From assembly GCA_003525075.1 (NCBI GenBank), contig DQFO01000002.1:23078-79441 (forward strand): a DNA stretch of 56,364 bases, given 5' to 3'. The stretch is from Clostridiales bacterium (GTDB lineage Bacteria > Bacillota > Clostridia > TANB77 > CAG-508). This document shows, piece after piece, positions 40,492-47,822 of the stretch (the first letter of the stretch is position 1; each line of letters begins with the position of its first letter). The position numbers and the translations under genes were made by a program. Under the pieces are notes generated by a model. That model searched no databases, was not told the origin of the DNA, and saw only the letters and a program-made list of their open reading frames with translations.

Positions 40492-41601
40492 ATGAAAGCA
40501 AATTTGCCAGAGAAAAATTTTTTTGATAGTTTTTATATTTGGTTTAATAAAGAAAAAAGAGAAGAATATTATTCAACACCTTTATATCTTTATAGTGTAA
40601 ATAGAAAAGATGATTTTGAAAATAGACTATTAACATTATATTTTGATAAAAAAGAAGTTAAAGAAAGAACTAAAGAAGAACAAGGATTAAAATATCCTGG
40701 AAATATGTACTTTCCTTATGTAGAAAGATTTGGAATGTTTTTATTAAGATTTTTAAATGCTAATTTAGAAACATATGAATCAGCTTATGAAACTTTCTTC
40801 TTTGCCTATGGATTTGAGATATTAAAAGATATAGATGAAAATTATACTTTTGAATTAAAAGGAAAATATGAAAACGATGAAGTATATTTAAATCAGATGG
40901 AAAAAATATACAATGACCTACAATATAAGATACAAGAAATACAAGAAGAAATGAAAGCATTTGTAAACTATGTATTTAACCTTGATGAACAAGAAGAATT
41001 AAAAGAATATACACCTAGTCAAAGATTTGCTGTATATTTAATTAAACATAAAGGACAAGCATACACTTATAATAGAAATGACAATATTATTCAAGATAGC
41101 TATTCAAATAAAAATTTAGAATTATCACATTTTAATGATAGGCAATTACTGGATAGTTTTAAGAATAACACAATGCTTGTTTCTATGATAGATACACATC
41201 AAAGTGATGACTTGTCTGCTATCTGTTATGCAGTATTAGAAGAATTAGTAAAAACAACTAATAATCCAATTAAGAAATGTCAAAACTGTGGAATGTATTT
41301 TATTCCAAACTCAAGACTTGATGAAATTTATTGTGATTATCCAAAGGCAAACGATAAAACTTGTAGAGAACAAGGTGCCGTACAAGCTTATAACGAAAGA
41401 CTAAAACAAAATAAAGCATTAGCAGAATACAGAAGATTATACCAATTAAAGTCTATGGCTGTTGGTAGAAATAAAGATAATAAACAGATGAAAAAAGATT
41501 TTGATAAATGGAAAAAAGATGCTAAAGATAGAGTTAATAAGTTGAAACATGGAGTTTTAACAGAAGATGAAGTATATGAGTGGTTATTAAATAATAAATG
41601 A
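40492..41601 (+). CDS. DUF6076-like protein with C-terminal Cys motif
   Basis: A 369-residue protein from the GGAGG-preceded ATG at 40492; an earlier ATG at 40429 has no site. The first ~270 residues are mostly helical and unassigned. The C-terminal part has a putative zinc knuckle, KKCQNCGMYFIPNSR, then YCD and TCREQGA, followed by a basic helical tail. This pattern fits the DUF6076-type proteins common on clostridial mobile elements; the assignment is from memory of the motif. It is the first gene of the cargo operon, 19 bp before the TIR gene. Function is unknown. Confidence 0.72.
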   Translation: MKANLPEKNFFDSFYIWFNKEKREEYYSTPLYLYSVNRKDDFENRLLTLYFDKKEVKERTKEEQGLKYPGNMYFPYVERFGMFLLRFLNANLETYESAYETFFFAYGFEILKDIDENYTFELKGKYENDEVYLNQMEKIYNDLQYKIQEIQEEMKAFVNYVFNLDEQEELKEYTPSQRFAVYLIKHKGQAYTYNRNDNIIQDSYSNKNLELSHFNDRQLLDSFKNNTMLVSMIDTHQSDDLSAICYAVLEELVKTTNNPIKKCQNCGMYFIPNSRLDEIYCDYPKANDKTCREQGAVQAYNERLKQNKALAEYRRLYQLKSMAVGRNKDNKQMKKDFDKWKKDAKDRVNKLKHGVLTEDEVYEWLLNNK

Positions 41602-41620
41602 TGTTAGGAGTTGAAATTAT

Positions 41621-42397
41621 ATGATTTTTTTAAGTCACAATTATAAAGATAAAGATGTAGTAGGACCAATAGCAGTATCATTAGCTAATAGATATGGAAA
41701 AGAAAATGTATTTTATGATTCTTGGTCAATAAAACCAGGAGATGGAATAATTAATGAAATGAATAATGGATTAGAAAAATGTAAGTATTTTTTCTTTTTC
41801 ATAAGCGAGAACTCATTAAAGAGTGGAATGGTAAGTTTAGAATGGCAAGTAGCACTTAATAAATCTACTAAAGGAGAAACAAAATTCATACCAATAAAAG
41901 TAGATAATTCTAAACAACCAACAATTTTAATAGATAAAATATACATAGATATGTATAATATTGGAATGCAACAATCATTGCAACAAATTATTGATATAAT
42001 AGATAATACAGATTCCGATATATATAATTCTACATATAGCAATGTTTATTATGAACTTAAAATAATTTCGAAATCAGAAGTTGATATTATAGTAAAAGCT
42101 AGAAGATTCATTGAGCATACACCTACAATTGATGTTTCTTTCTCAAATGAGTTATCTGAAATTGATTTTAAAATGATTGCACCACCTAACCAAAACAGTT
42201 TTGCAAGTATGACAGTATCATTGTCTGGAAAAGTAAATAATTTTAATTGTAGAGGAATAAAATCAATGTCACAAGATTTAACACCTGAACAACCTTTGTA
42301 TTTTAAAGTAAAAAATATAAACCAATTAGAAATTAATCATTTACAAGTTTGGATTGTAAATGGAGAGAAAGCTACTTTATTAAAAGTAAATAATTAG
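41621..42397 (+). CDS. TIR-domain protein with C-terminal beta domain
   Basis: A 258-residue protein. TIR domain residues 1-~115 start FLSHNYKDKDVVGPIAVSLA and include NVFYDSWSIKPGDGI and SLKSGMVSLEWQVALN, with the candidate NADase glutamate at 74. The C-terminal ~120 residues look like a beta-sandwich (DVSFSNELSEIDFKMIAPP) and match nothing I recognise. Bacterial TIR proteins in defence systems often deplete NAD or make cyclic ADP-ribose signals. It sits between the DUF6076-like and AlbA/HATPase genes, 12-19 bp apart. The start has TTAGGAG. Confidence 0.85.
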   Translation: MIFLSHNYKDKDVVGPIAVSLANRYGKENVFYDSWSIKPGDGIINEMNNGLEKCKYFFFFISENSLKSGMVSLEWQVALNKSTKGETKFIPIKVDNSKQPTILIDKIYIDMYNIGMQQSLQQIIDIIDNTDSDIYNSTYSNVYYELKIISKSEVDIIVKARRFIEHTPTIDVSFSNELSEIDFKMIAPPNQNSFASMTVSLSGKVNNFNCRGIKSMSQDLTPEQPLYFKVKNINQLEINHLQVWIVNGEKATLLKVNN

Positions 42398-42409
42398 GAG
42401 GTTATGTTT

Positions 42410-43762
42410 ATGCAAAATACAGAAACAAATAGAATTGAAAACAAAGAACAACTAAATGAAGATTTTGAACAAGAAGTTATTGCCTTTCTTAATTATAAAG
42501 AAGGTGGAATAATTTATGTTGGAATAGATAAAAACGGACAAGTTGTTGGTGTGGAAAATAATGATTTAACACAACTACAAATAAAAGACAGAATAAAAAA
42601 TAATATACAACCTTCTACTTTAGGATTATTTGATGTAACTGTGGAAACAATAGATAATAAAGAAATAATAAAGGTTATAATATCAAGTGGAACTGAAAAG
42701 CCTTATTATTTAAGAAAAAAAGGAAGAACTCCAGAAGGATGTTATATTAGAATTGGTAGTAGTAAAGAAAGAATGACAGAGAGAATGATTGAAGAAATGT
42801 TTGCCAGACGAATAAAAAATTCCTTGAAAGAAATAGAGTCTCCTAGACAAGATTTAACATTTAGACAGTTGAAAATTCATTATGAAGGAAATGGAATGAT
42901 TCTTAATGATAATTTTGCTAGAAACTTAAATTTATTAACTGATGAAGGTAAATATAACTATAATGCTTATTTACTTGCTGATGAAAATAATATATCAATA
43001 AAACTTGTTAAATATTTAGGAACAAACAAAATGGAATTAATAGAAAACCAAGAATATGGTTATTGTTGTTTAATAACTGCTACACAAAGAATTTTAGATA
43101 GGCTTACAGCTGAAAATACTGTTTATGCAAAAATTGAATATAATGGTAGAAAAGAAGTAGAAATGATAGACAGTAAAGCATTAAAAGAAGCCGTTATAAA
43201 TGCAATGGTGCATAGTGATTATACTTTAACTACAACACCAATAATTGAACTTTATTCTGATAGAATTGAAATTACATCAGGAGGAGGACTACCACAAGGC
43301 TTATCACAAGAAGAATTTTTAGAAGGTGTTACTGCTCCAAGAAACAAAGAACTTATTAGAGTGTTTAAAGATGTAGATTTAATTGAAAATATAGGTTCTG
43401 GAGTATTAAGAATTTTAGATGCTTATGATAAAAGTTGTTTTAAATTTATGGATCATTTTTTAAGAGTTTCTTTTAAATATAAAGAAAATCCATTTGAATA
43501 TGATGAAAAAACCGACAAGAAAACCACTAAGAAAACCGACAAGAAAACCACTAAGAAAATTAAAGTAAAACCACAAGAAAAAGATGTTTTGAATTTCTGT
43601 AAAGATGCAAAAACTCTAAAAGAAATTACAACCTATTTTGGATTTAAAGATATATCAACATTTAAGAAAAATTATATAAATCCTTTATTAGAAAAAGGTA
43701 CTTTACAGTTGACAATACCAGAACAACCAAAAAATAGAAACCAAAAATATATTTCAAAATAG
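42410..43762 (+). CDS. AlbA_2 / HATPase_c_4 protein (RecG-like, Schlafen-AlbA type)
   Basis: A 450-residue protein from ATG 42410, 8 bp after AGGAGG; ATG 42404 is too close to the site. The AlbA_2 domain is about 15-125 (DFEQEVIAFLNYKEGGIIYV, GCYIRIGSSKERM). A HATPase_c_4-like segment about 260-350 has LKEAVINAMVHSDYTLTTTP and ITSGGGLPQGLS. A repeated Lys/Thr linker (KTDKKTTKKTDKKTTKK) leads to a winged-helix end. Such proteins are common in mobile elements and conflict loci, acting as regulators or nucleic-acid effectors. It is the third gene of the cargo operon. Confidence 0.85.
   Translation: MQNTETNRIENKEQLNEDFEQEVIAFLNYKEGGIIYVGIDKNGQVVGVENNDLTQLQIKDRIKNNIQPSTLGLFDVTVETIDNKEIIKVIISSGTEKPYYLRKKGRTPEGCYIRIGSSKERMTERMIEEMFARRIKNSLKEIESPRQDLTFRQLKIHYEGNGMILNDNFARNLNLLTDEGKYNYNAYLLADENNISIKLVKYLGTNKMELIENQEYGYCCLITATQRILDRLTAENTVYAKIEYNGRKEVEMIDSKALKEAVINAMVHSDYTLTTTPIIELYSDRIEITSGGGLPQGLSQEEFLEGVTAPRNKELIRVFKDVDLIENIGSGVLRILDAYDKSCFKFMDHFLRVSFKYKENPFEYDEKTDKKTTKKTDKKTTKKIKVKPQEKDVLNFCKDAKTLKEITTYFGFKDISTFKKNYINPLLEKGTLQLTIPEQPKNRNQKYISK
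43506..43559 (+). repeat. 24-bp tandem repeat coding the Lys/Thr linker
   Basis: The unit ACCGACAAGAAAACC-ACTAAGAAA occurs twice in tandem, encoding TDKKTTKK twice. The DNA copies are identical, so the linker can vary in length. Confidence 0.7.
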
Positions 43763-43780
43763 CTAAAAAACTTGTTACGT

Positions 43781-43809
43781 TTGCATTTTGGAGCTTTTTG
43801 TGGTATTAT
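43781..43809 (+). promoter_or_regulatory. promoter of GC-richer orphan at 43889
   Basis: TTGCAT (43781-43786), 17-bp spacer and TATTAT (43804-43809). Downstream is an imperfect dyad GCGTAGCTATGC. The spacer lacks the ATTTTA dyad. Confidence 0.5.
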
Positions 43810-43888
43810 ATCAACATAATGCGTAGCTATGCGATATAAATAGCAAGTAGTAAATAATTCTCATATAACAATTGTAAGGAGGAACTTT

Positions 43889-44635
43889 ATGCTTAGCAAA
43901 ATTTTTTCAAATCTTTTCGGAGTAAAAGCTGAAGAGACAAAAGGAACAGAAGAACGGAGAGTTATAACCGAGACCTTCAATGCTGACTTTCAAAAAATTA
44001 CAGCGAAGAAGGTTGCTACTGAAAATGGTATCGAATATATTTCAAAAGCGACAGGTAAAAAGCTCCATTCAAATGAAAAGTATGTAAACCAAGTTTATGC
44101 TGTAAAAGGCAATTATATCTTGTTACATCCTGCAAATGATGGAATGCCTACATGTCCTATTGAATGGTACGGTAAGTTTGATGGAGAAAACAAAATGATA
44201 ATGGATAATCAATCATCGTTTAAGTGCATTACTAACTTAAGTGATATTATATTGCAGATGGTTAGATTGTATGCCAAATACATCGATGATGATATGTTCA
44301 TTGCTTCTGCTGGATTTGCTATCAGACTTGATGATGAAGTATGTCCGGACTATACTGGCAAAGCAAGTTTTGTGCTTACCGATGATGCTATCCGAAACAA
44401 TAAGGTAAAGCCTGATCAAGTCATTGAGGCAAAGAAGTATTTTCTAAATGACTTTCTTGATCATTTCATTGGCTGGAATTTTGGAGTAGCGGTTAAAAGC
44501 AATCCACAGATGGAGAGAGAACTGCTCGAATTTAACAACCTTGTTATTAGTAAAGGGTTGAGAGAAGATGCGAGTCCTGGTTTCGAAGTATGGTGTTCCG
44601 AAGATGTACAGCATTATGAACTGAAAAAAGCATAA
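43889..44635 (+). CDS. orphan protein of mobile element, GC-richer
   Basis: A 248-residue soluble protein that I do not recognise. An N-terminal amphipathic helix (MLSKIFSNLFGVKAEETKG) is followed by mixed alpha/beta sequence (YAVKGNYILLHPANDGMPTC, FDGENKMIMDNQSSFKCITN) and an acidic C-terminal half (YAKYIDDDMFIASAGFAIRL, NDFLDHFIGWNFGVAV). Codon use (AAG, CTC, CCG, GAG) and G/C content differ from the cargo operon just upstream, as in the orphans at 12668 and 46784. It has its own promoter, GGAGG and terminator. It is probably an independently acquired gene. Confidence 0.78.
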   Translation: MLSKIFSNLFGVKAEETKGTEERRVITETFNADFQKITAKKVATENGIEYISKATGKKLHSNEKYVNQVYAVKGNYILLHPANDGMPTCPIEWYGKFDGENKMIMDNQSSFKCITNLSDIILQMVRLYAKYIDDDMFIASAGFAIRLDDEVCPDYTGKASFVLTDDAIRNNKVKPDQVIEAKKYFLNDFLDHFIGWNFGVAVKSNPQMERELLEFNNLVISKGLREDASPGFEVWCSEDVQHYELKKA

Positions 44636-44638
44636 TTT

Positions 44639-44682
44639 AACAAAAAGATGTCCTTTGGTAATACAAGGGACTTCTTTTTGTT
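44639..44682. terminator. bidirectional terminator between orphan and mobV
   Basis: AACAAAAAGA (44639-44648) pairs with TCTTTTTGTT (44673-44682), with inner GTCC/GGAC pairs. It lies between convergent genes. Confidence 0.8.
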
Positions 44683-44686
44683 AAAT

Positions 44687-45868
44687 TTACATTTCATATT
44701 CATCTTCTAATTCTTCCTCATATTCAATTTGCTTTACTGGATCAAGATAAATACCATTTTCAAATTCAAAATCTCTAATAAATTTTTCTTCAGAAGAAAC
44801 TGAAAATTTGGTACATACCCAATGTATGAATTTATCTACTGTTTTTTGAAATGTATTTATTACCTTTCGTAAAAGGCTATTTTCTTTTTCTAACTGGTAG
44901 ATTTCATCTTCATATTTATTTTCAACTTTTTGGATTTCTTCTTTAAGTTTAACTGAATAGTTTTTCTCCATATTTTCGCACTTTTCTTTTAACTCTCTAT
45001 TTTCACACATTATAGATTTTCTTTCTTTTTCGTATTTTGAAGCCCTTTCAACCGTATTAACTTGATTTTGTAATGTTAAATAAAGTAAAGAAATTTGTTC
45101 TTGTTGTTCTTTAATCATTTTATCTCTTGGCTCTACAACTAATTCTTGTATTTTTTCATCTCTATTTTTTACTAACTTTCCAAAACTTTTAACATCAGGC
45201 GTTTCTGGTAAATCTAGTTTAATATCTTTAAGTACTGTTTTAGTATTTTCAAAATTTGTAATTTTCTTATAATCTTCAACAGACAAATGTACTCTTTCAC
45301 TAGGATTTCCTCTTTCTAAATCAAATCCATTTGCAGTTATATAAGAGTGAAAAGCATTTTGTAATTGCCTATAACTATCTTTAGCTTCCCAAAATTCACT
45401 ACAAGCGATTTTATCAATGTTATTACCTTTTTTATCTGTAGTATGAACTACTGGAATAAAAACTAAGTGCATATGTGGAGTTTCCTCATCCATATGCACT
45501 TTTGCAGACAAAATATATTGTTCTCCCAACTCTTTATATTCACATACAAATTTGTAAGCTGTTTCAAAATATCTTTTAGTTTCATCTTCTCCAATTGTGT
45601 CGAAGAAGGCTTTATCAGATGTAATTATATATTCACAAATAATATTACTAACTGTTTTGATTTGACCTTTTAAATTATATTCTTTTCGTATTCTATCAAA
45701 TTCTTTTTCATAAGTAAATTGAGTATCTTTTAATGAATAATTCAAATAGGATTTTTCTTTATCAATATTTTTATTGGAATAGTTTTTATTTCTTCTTTCA
45801 TTGTGTCTAAATATTCCTTTTAAATTTTCTCTTTTGTATTTTGCATTTATAATTATTGCATAACTCAT
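44687..45868 (-). CDS. mobV: MobV-family relaxase (Pre/Mob)
   Basis: A 393-residue relaxase that nicks oriT to start conjugative mobilization. The N-terminal ~200 residues form the Pre/Mob domain, with NERRNKNYSNKNIDKEKSYL and the metal-binding signature VHMDEETPHMHLVFIPV (H-x-D-E-x-x-P-H-x-H). Residues ~230-345 are a long coiled coil (ELKEKCENMEKNYSVKLKEE), followed by an acidic tail. An oriT-like hairpin cluster lies 80-180 bp upstream, as expected. No coupling protein or secretion genes are present. Confidence 0.93.
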   Translation of the reverse strand: MSYAIIINAKYKRENLKGIFRHNERRNKNYSNKNIDKEKSYLNYSLKDTQFTYEKEFDRIRKEYNLKGQIKTVSNIICEYIITSDKAFFDTIGEDETKRYFETAYKFVCEYKELGEQYILSAKVHMDEETPHMHLVFIPVVHTTDKKGNNIDKIACSEFWEAKDSYRQLQNAFHSYITANGFDLERGNPSERVHLSVEDYKKITNFENTKTVLKDIKLDLPETPDVKSFGKLVKNRDEKIQELVVEPRDKMIKEQQEQISLLYLTLQNQVNTVERASKYEKERKSIMCENRELKEKCENMEKNYSVKLKEEIQKVENKYEDEIYQLEKENSLLRKVINTFQKTVDKFIHWVCTKFSVSSEEKFIRDFEFENGIYLDPVKQIEYEEELEDEYEM

Positions 45869-45950
45869 ATATGCATTCCTCCTTTTCTAGCACAGCAAAA
45901 TAACACTATGCTGGTTAAATTTTTTCTCTTTTTTCAATTGTGTTGTAACA

Positions 45951-46049
45951 CACTACGACACTTTTTTACCCTTATGGGAAAAAGTGTTAGTGTAGTAGGG
46001 ACACCCTACACCCGTTTTACCTAAATATGCTACTAGCAATTTAGGTAAA
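45951..46049. other. candidate oriT (three hairpins)
   Basis: First hairpin: ACTAC-G-ACACTTTTT and AAAAGTGT-TAG-TGTAGT with a CCC-TTAT-GGG top (45951-45996). Second: GTAGGG-ACA-CCCTAC (45995-46009). Third: TTTACCTAAAT/ATTTAGGTAAA, an 11-bp perfect stem (46016-46049). They lie just upstream of mobV and just after the repA-like stop, a usual location for MobV oriT. The nick site is not identified. Confidence 0.65.
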
Positions 46050-46053
46050 GTCA

Positions 46054-46608
46054 TTACACATTAGCATATAAGCTGTTTAAAAATTCAGGCGAATAATCTC
46101 TACCAGAATATCTCATTGAATTTTTATTAGCCTTATTATTTTTATAAGTATAATTATTATTAGTATTGATTGCACGTAAATTTTCCGATTCGGTAATCGT
46201 AGAATCTCCGTTTATATAATCGTAATTTTTACGATTATGTGATATTTCTATATTTTGATGTTGTATTTTTGCAACATATATAAGCTTAGGTTTACTAAAA
46301 CCTTGTTTCTTTTCATATATTAACTTAACATCTGATAATTGTTTAAATGCTTTAGTAACAGTTTTATCAGATAGATTTAATTTATCTTGTACTTCTTTTC
46401 TAGTAAATATCAAATACACATTTCCATTTTCATCATGCCAATTATTTTTTATAGATAAAGATAATCTATCTAATAAGAAACCATATAACAATTTACTATC
46501 AGAATTTAATGTATTTTTATATAAAGAATTTACGAACAATTCTTGTGGTATTTGATAATATTTATGGTTTAAAGTTTCATTAACTTTATAAAAATTAAAA
46601 TCTTGCAT
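46054..46608 (-). CDS. repA: RepA_N-type replication initiator
   Basis: A 184-residue protein from ATG 46608; the frame extends to 46629 but the AAAGGA-type site favours 46608. The core is YYQIPQELFVNSLYKNTLNS, DSKLLYGFLLDRLSLSIKN and the winged-helix region FTRKEVQDKLNLSDKTVTKA-F, as in plasmid and ICE RepA_N initiators. The C-terminal half is Asn-rich and disordered. It suggests the excised element can replicate. A hairpin GAACAGG/CCTGTTC (46657-46682) lies in its upstream region and may act in copy control. Confidence 0.9.
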   Translation of the reverse strand: MQDFNFYKVNETLNHKYYQIPQELFVNSLYKNTLNSDSKLLYGFLLDRLSLSIKNNWHDENGNVYLIFTRKEVQDKLNLSDKTVTKAFKQLSDVKLIYEKKQGFSKPKLIYVAKIQHQNIEISHNRKNYDYINGDSTITESENLRAINTNNNYTYKNNKANKNSMRYSGRDYSPEFLNSLYANV

Positions 46609-46656
46609 ATATTTTCCTTTCCTTCGCACGACAATCGATTTTGTGGCGAAAAATTA

Positions 46657-46682
46657 GAACAGGTAATAAACTATGCCTGTTC
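46657..46682 (-). promoter_or_regulatory. hairpin upstream of repA-like gene
   Basis: GAACAGG (46657-46663) pairs with CCTGTTC (46676-46682), followed on the minus strand by TAATTTTT. It is an attenuator-like hairpin between the repA promoter region and its start. Confidence 0.5.
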
Positions 46683-46724
46683 GTTTTGAATTTTAAATAT
46701 GCAAAATTTGATTAAAAGCAAGAT

Positions 46725-46753
46725 TTGATATTTTATGTAAAATGTAGTATAAT
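46725..46753 (+). promoter_or_regulatory. promoter with spacer dyad ATTTTATGTAAAAT
   Basis: TTGATA (46725-46730), a 17-bp spacer TTTTATGTAAAATGTAG, and TATAAT (46748-46753). The dyad is at 46730-46743. It drives the 82-codon gene at 46784, with the same arrangement as at 13485, 28914 and 47423. Confidence 0.8.
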
Positions 46754-46783
46754 ATAATTACAAATTAATTAGGAGGTGTTGTT

Positions 46784-47032
46784 ATGACAGTAACAAACAA
46801 AACATCGGTCGCACTTGAAATCTTAGGTGGAAGTCTTAAACCCAATGAATCGCGGGAATATACTGAAATGATGTTCAATACATTGGACATTCACTCTGAA
46901 ATTGGAAGCTGTGTTATCACAACTGAATATGGACAGAGAAGTTTCAGAAACTACGGTAAATTGGTAGCAAAAGAAGGCAGAAAGAAGAATGAACATGGAA
47001 TGAAAAACATTATCGTTTCTTCTATCGACTAA
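46784..47032 (+). CDS. small orphan protein, GC-richer
   Basis: An 82-residue protein with AGGAGGTG upstream. The sequence begins MTVTNKTSVALEILGGSLKP and has a beta-rich look (EIGSCVITTEYGQRSFRNYG), ending with a basic stretch (KEGRKKNEHGMK). I recognise no family. Codons such as TCG, CGG, CCC and ATC are unlike the element's AT-rich genes. It is the last gene before attR and has its own dyad-bearing promoter and terminator hairpin, so it is an independent unit carried at the element's right end. Confidence 0.72.
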   Translation: MTVTNKTSVALEILGGSLKPNESREYTEMMFNTLDIHSEIGSCVITTEYGQRSFRNYGKLVAKEGRKKNEHGMKNIIVSSID

Positions 47033-47049
47033 TTAGCCCTAAGAAATTG

Positions 47050-47075
47050 GACACTATGCCGAAAGGTATAGTGTC
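47050..47075 (+). terminator. hairpin after the 82-codon gene
   Basis: GACACTAT-G-CC-GAAA-GG-T-ATAGTGTC (47050-47075), a strong tetraloop stem, but only a weak T-tract (TATTTC) follows. Confidence 0.6.
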
Positions 47076-47100
47076 TATTTCATGTTATACTGCTTAAAAT

Positions 47101-47122
47101 TTTTCTAACAAATTTCTAACAA
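47101..47122 (+). repeat. right arm-type integrase site (tandem TTTCTAACAA)
   Basis: The same 22-bp block as at 38538-38559, same orientation, about 155 bp inside the right attachment site. Confidence 0.65.
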
Positions 47123-47275
47123 AACTTAAACAAGTTATGTCAGATTTATATAAATTATAAAATGTATATGTTACAATAAAAATCAACAAAATAGTTTGAA
47201 ATAATAAGGTTTTGAGTACAAAAATAATAGGATTAAAAAGTATTATTCATTACTAACCATTAAAATGATAGAATA

Positions 47276-47335
47276 ACTTAAAATCCTGCGCCTGAATAAG
47301 GCGTGCCGGTTCGATTCCGGCCATCTGCACCATAA
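47276..47335 (+). repeat. attR (orphaned tRNA-Leu 3' half)
   Basis: A copy of the tRNA-Leu sequence from the anticodon loop through CCA with no 5' half, so it is not a functional tRNA. Its variable arm is CGCCT-GAATA-AGGCG instead of CGGTT-GAATA-AACCG. Confidence 0.9.
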
Positions 47336-47336
47336 A

Positions 47337-47373
47337 AAACTCAAGTAGCTCGTAAGATGTACTTGAGTTTTTT
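47337..47373 (+). terminator. original tRNA-Leu terminator
   Basis: AAACTCAAGTA (47337-47347) pairs with TACTTGAGTTT (47360-47370), then TTT. It shares the TCGTAAGAT loop with the hairpin following the intact tRNA, so it is probably the pre-insertion terminator. Confidence 0.75.
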
Positions 47374-47422
47374 ATTATCTTCAGAATTTATTGTAGTGTT
47401 ACAATTATTTTTAAACAATGTA

Positions 47423-47451
47423 TTGCATTTTTATGTAAAATATAGTATAAT
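47423..47451 (+). promoter_or_regulatory. promoter with spacer dyad TTTTTATGTAAAAT
   Basis: TTGCAT (47423-47428), a 17-bp spacer TTTTATGTAAAATATAG and TATAAT (47446-47451). The spacer differs by one base from that of the 46725 promoter. It drives the 84-codon gene at 47522. Confidence 0.8.
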
Positions 47452-47521
47452 ATTACATTGTTTGTTGGTACAATGTACCTTGTTTTTTGTCTATGAAAGA
47501 CAACTCACAAAGGAGAAAAAA

Positions 47522-47776
47522 ATGATGAACGTAAAAATTTTTTCTAAATTTCTTAACATGAAAAATAAGAAAAAACTTAAAATTAAAGCTACAAAAAATA
47601 TTGTTACATTTAAGTTTTGTTCTGCTGAAAGAGATTGGTCTAACCATTATAGAACTGAAATTTTTGCATTAGCTCATTCTTTACATATTAAAGCAATTGA
47701 AAGAAAAAATCTTATTGTTTTAAATTGTCCTGATAAATACATGGCTAAAACAATAAAAATGCACTTTATTCGGTAA
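47522..47776 (+). CDS. small basic orphan protein
   Basis: An 84-residue protein from ATG 47522 with AAAGGAG; the longer frame back to 47357 runs through the promoter. It is strongly basic at the N terminus (KIFSKFLNMKNKKKLKIKAT) and has a mixed C-terminal part (FKFCSAERDWSNHYRTEIFA). I do not recognise it. Codon use is AT-rich like the host, unlike the other dyad-controlled orphans. A short leader has two small hairpins (ACATTG/CAATGT and TTGTCT/AGACAA). It lies just outside attR. Confidence 0.65.
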   Translation: MMNVKIFSKFLNMKNKKKLKIKATKNIVTFKFCSAERDWSNHYRTEIFALAHSLHIKAIERKNLIVLNCPDKYMAKTIKMHFIR

Positions 47777-47790
47777 TTTCATAAACAAAC

Positions 47791-47822
47791 AAGAGAAGCA
47801 TTACTTTGCTTCTCTTTATTTT
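47791..47822. terminator. terminator after 84-codon gene
   Basis: AGAGAAGC (47792-47799) pairs with GCTTCTCT (47808-47815), then TTATTTTTT. It lies between convergent genes. Confidence 0.8.

Larger units (their letters stand above)
38421..47335. mobile_element. integrative mobilizable element in tRNA-Leu, about 8.9 kb
   Basis: It is bounded by the tRNA 3' direct repeat (38421-38480 and 47276-47335). The integrase adjoins the tRNA, with excisionase next, and the far end carries a MobV relaxase, an oriT-like region and a RepA-like initiator. Cargo is a DUF6076-like/TIR/AlbA operon plus two GC-richer orphans. There are no type IV secretion genes, so it would rely on a helper for transfer. Tandem TTTCTAACAA arm-type sites lie inside both ends. 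The terminator after the tRNA is also present in a related form at both junctions. Confidence 0.88.

Noticed and set aside
47276..47335. A second tRNA-Leu
   Set aside because: Only the 3' half from the anticodon loop is present; it is the attachment-site remnant.
47357..47521. Longer N terminus for the 84-codon gene
   Set aside because: It spans the -35/-10 boxes and two leader hairpins; the AAAGGAG site supports ATG 47522.
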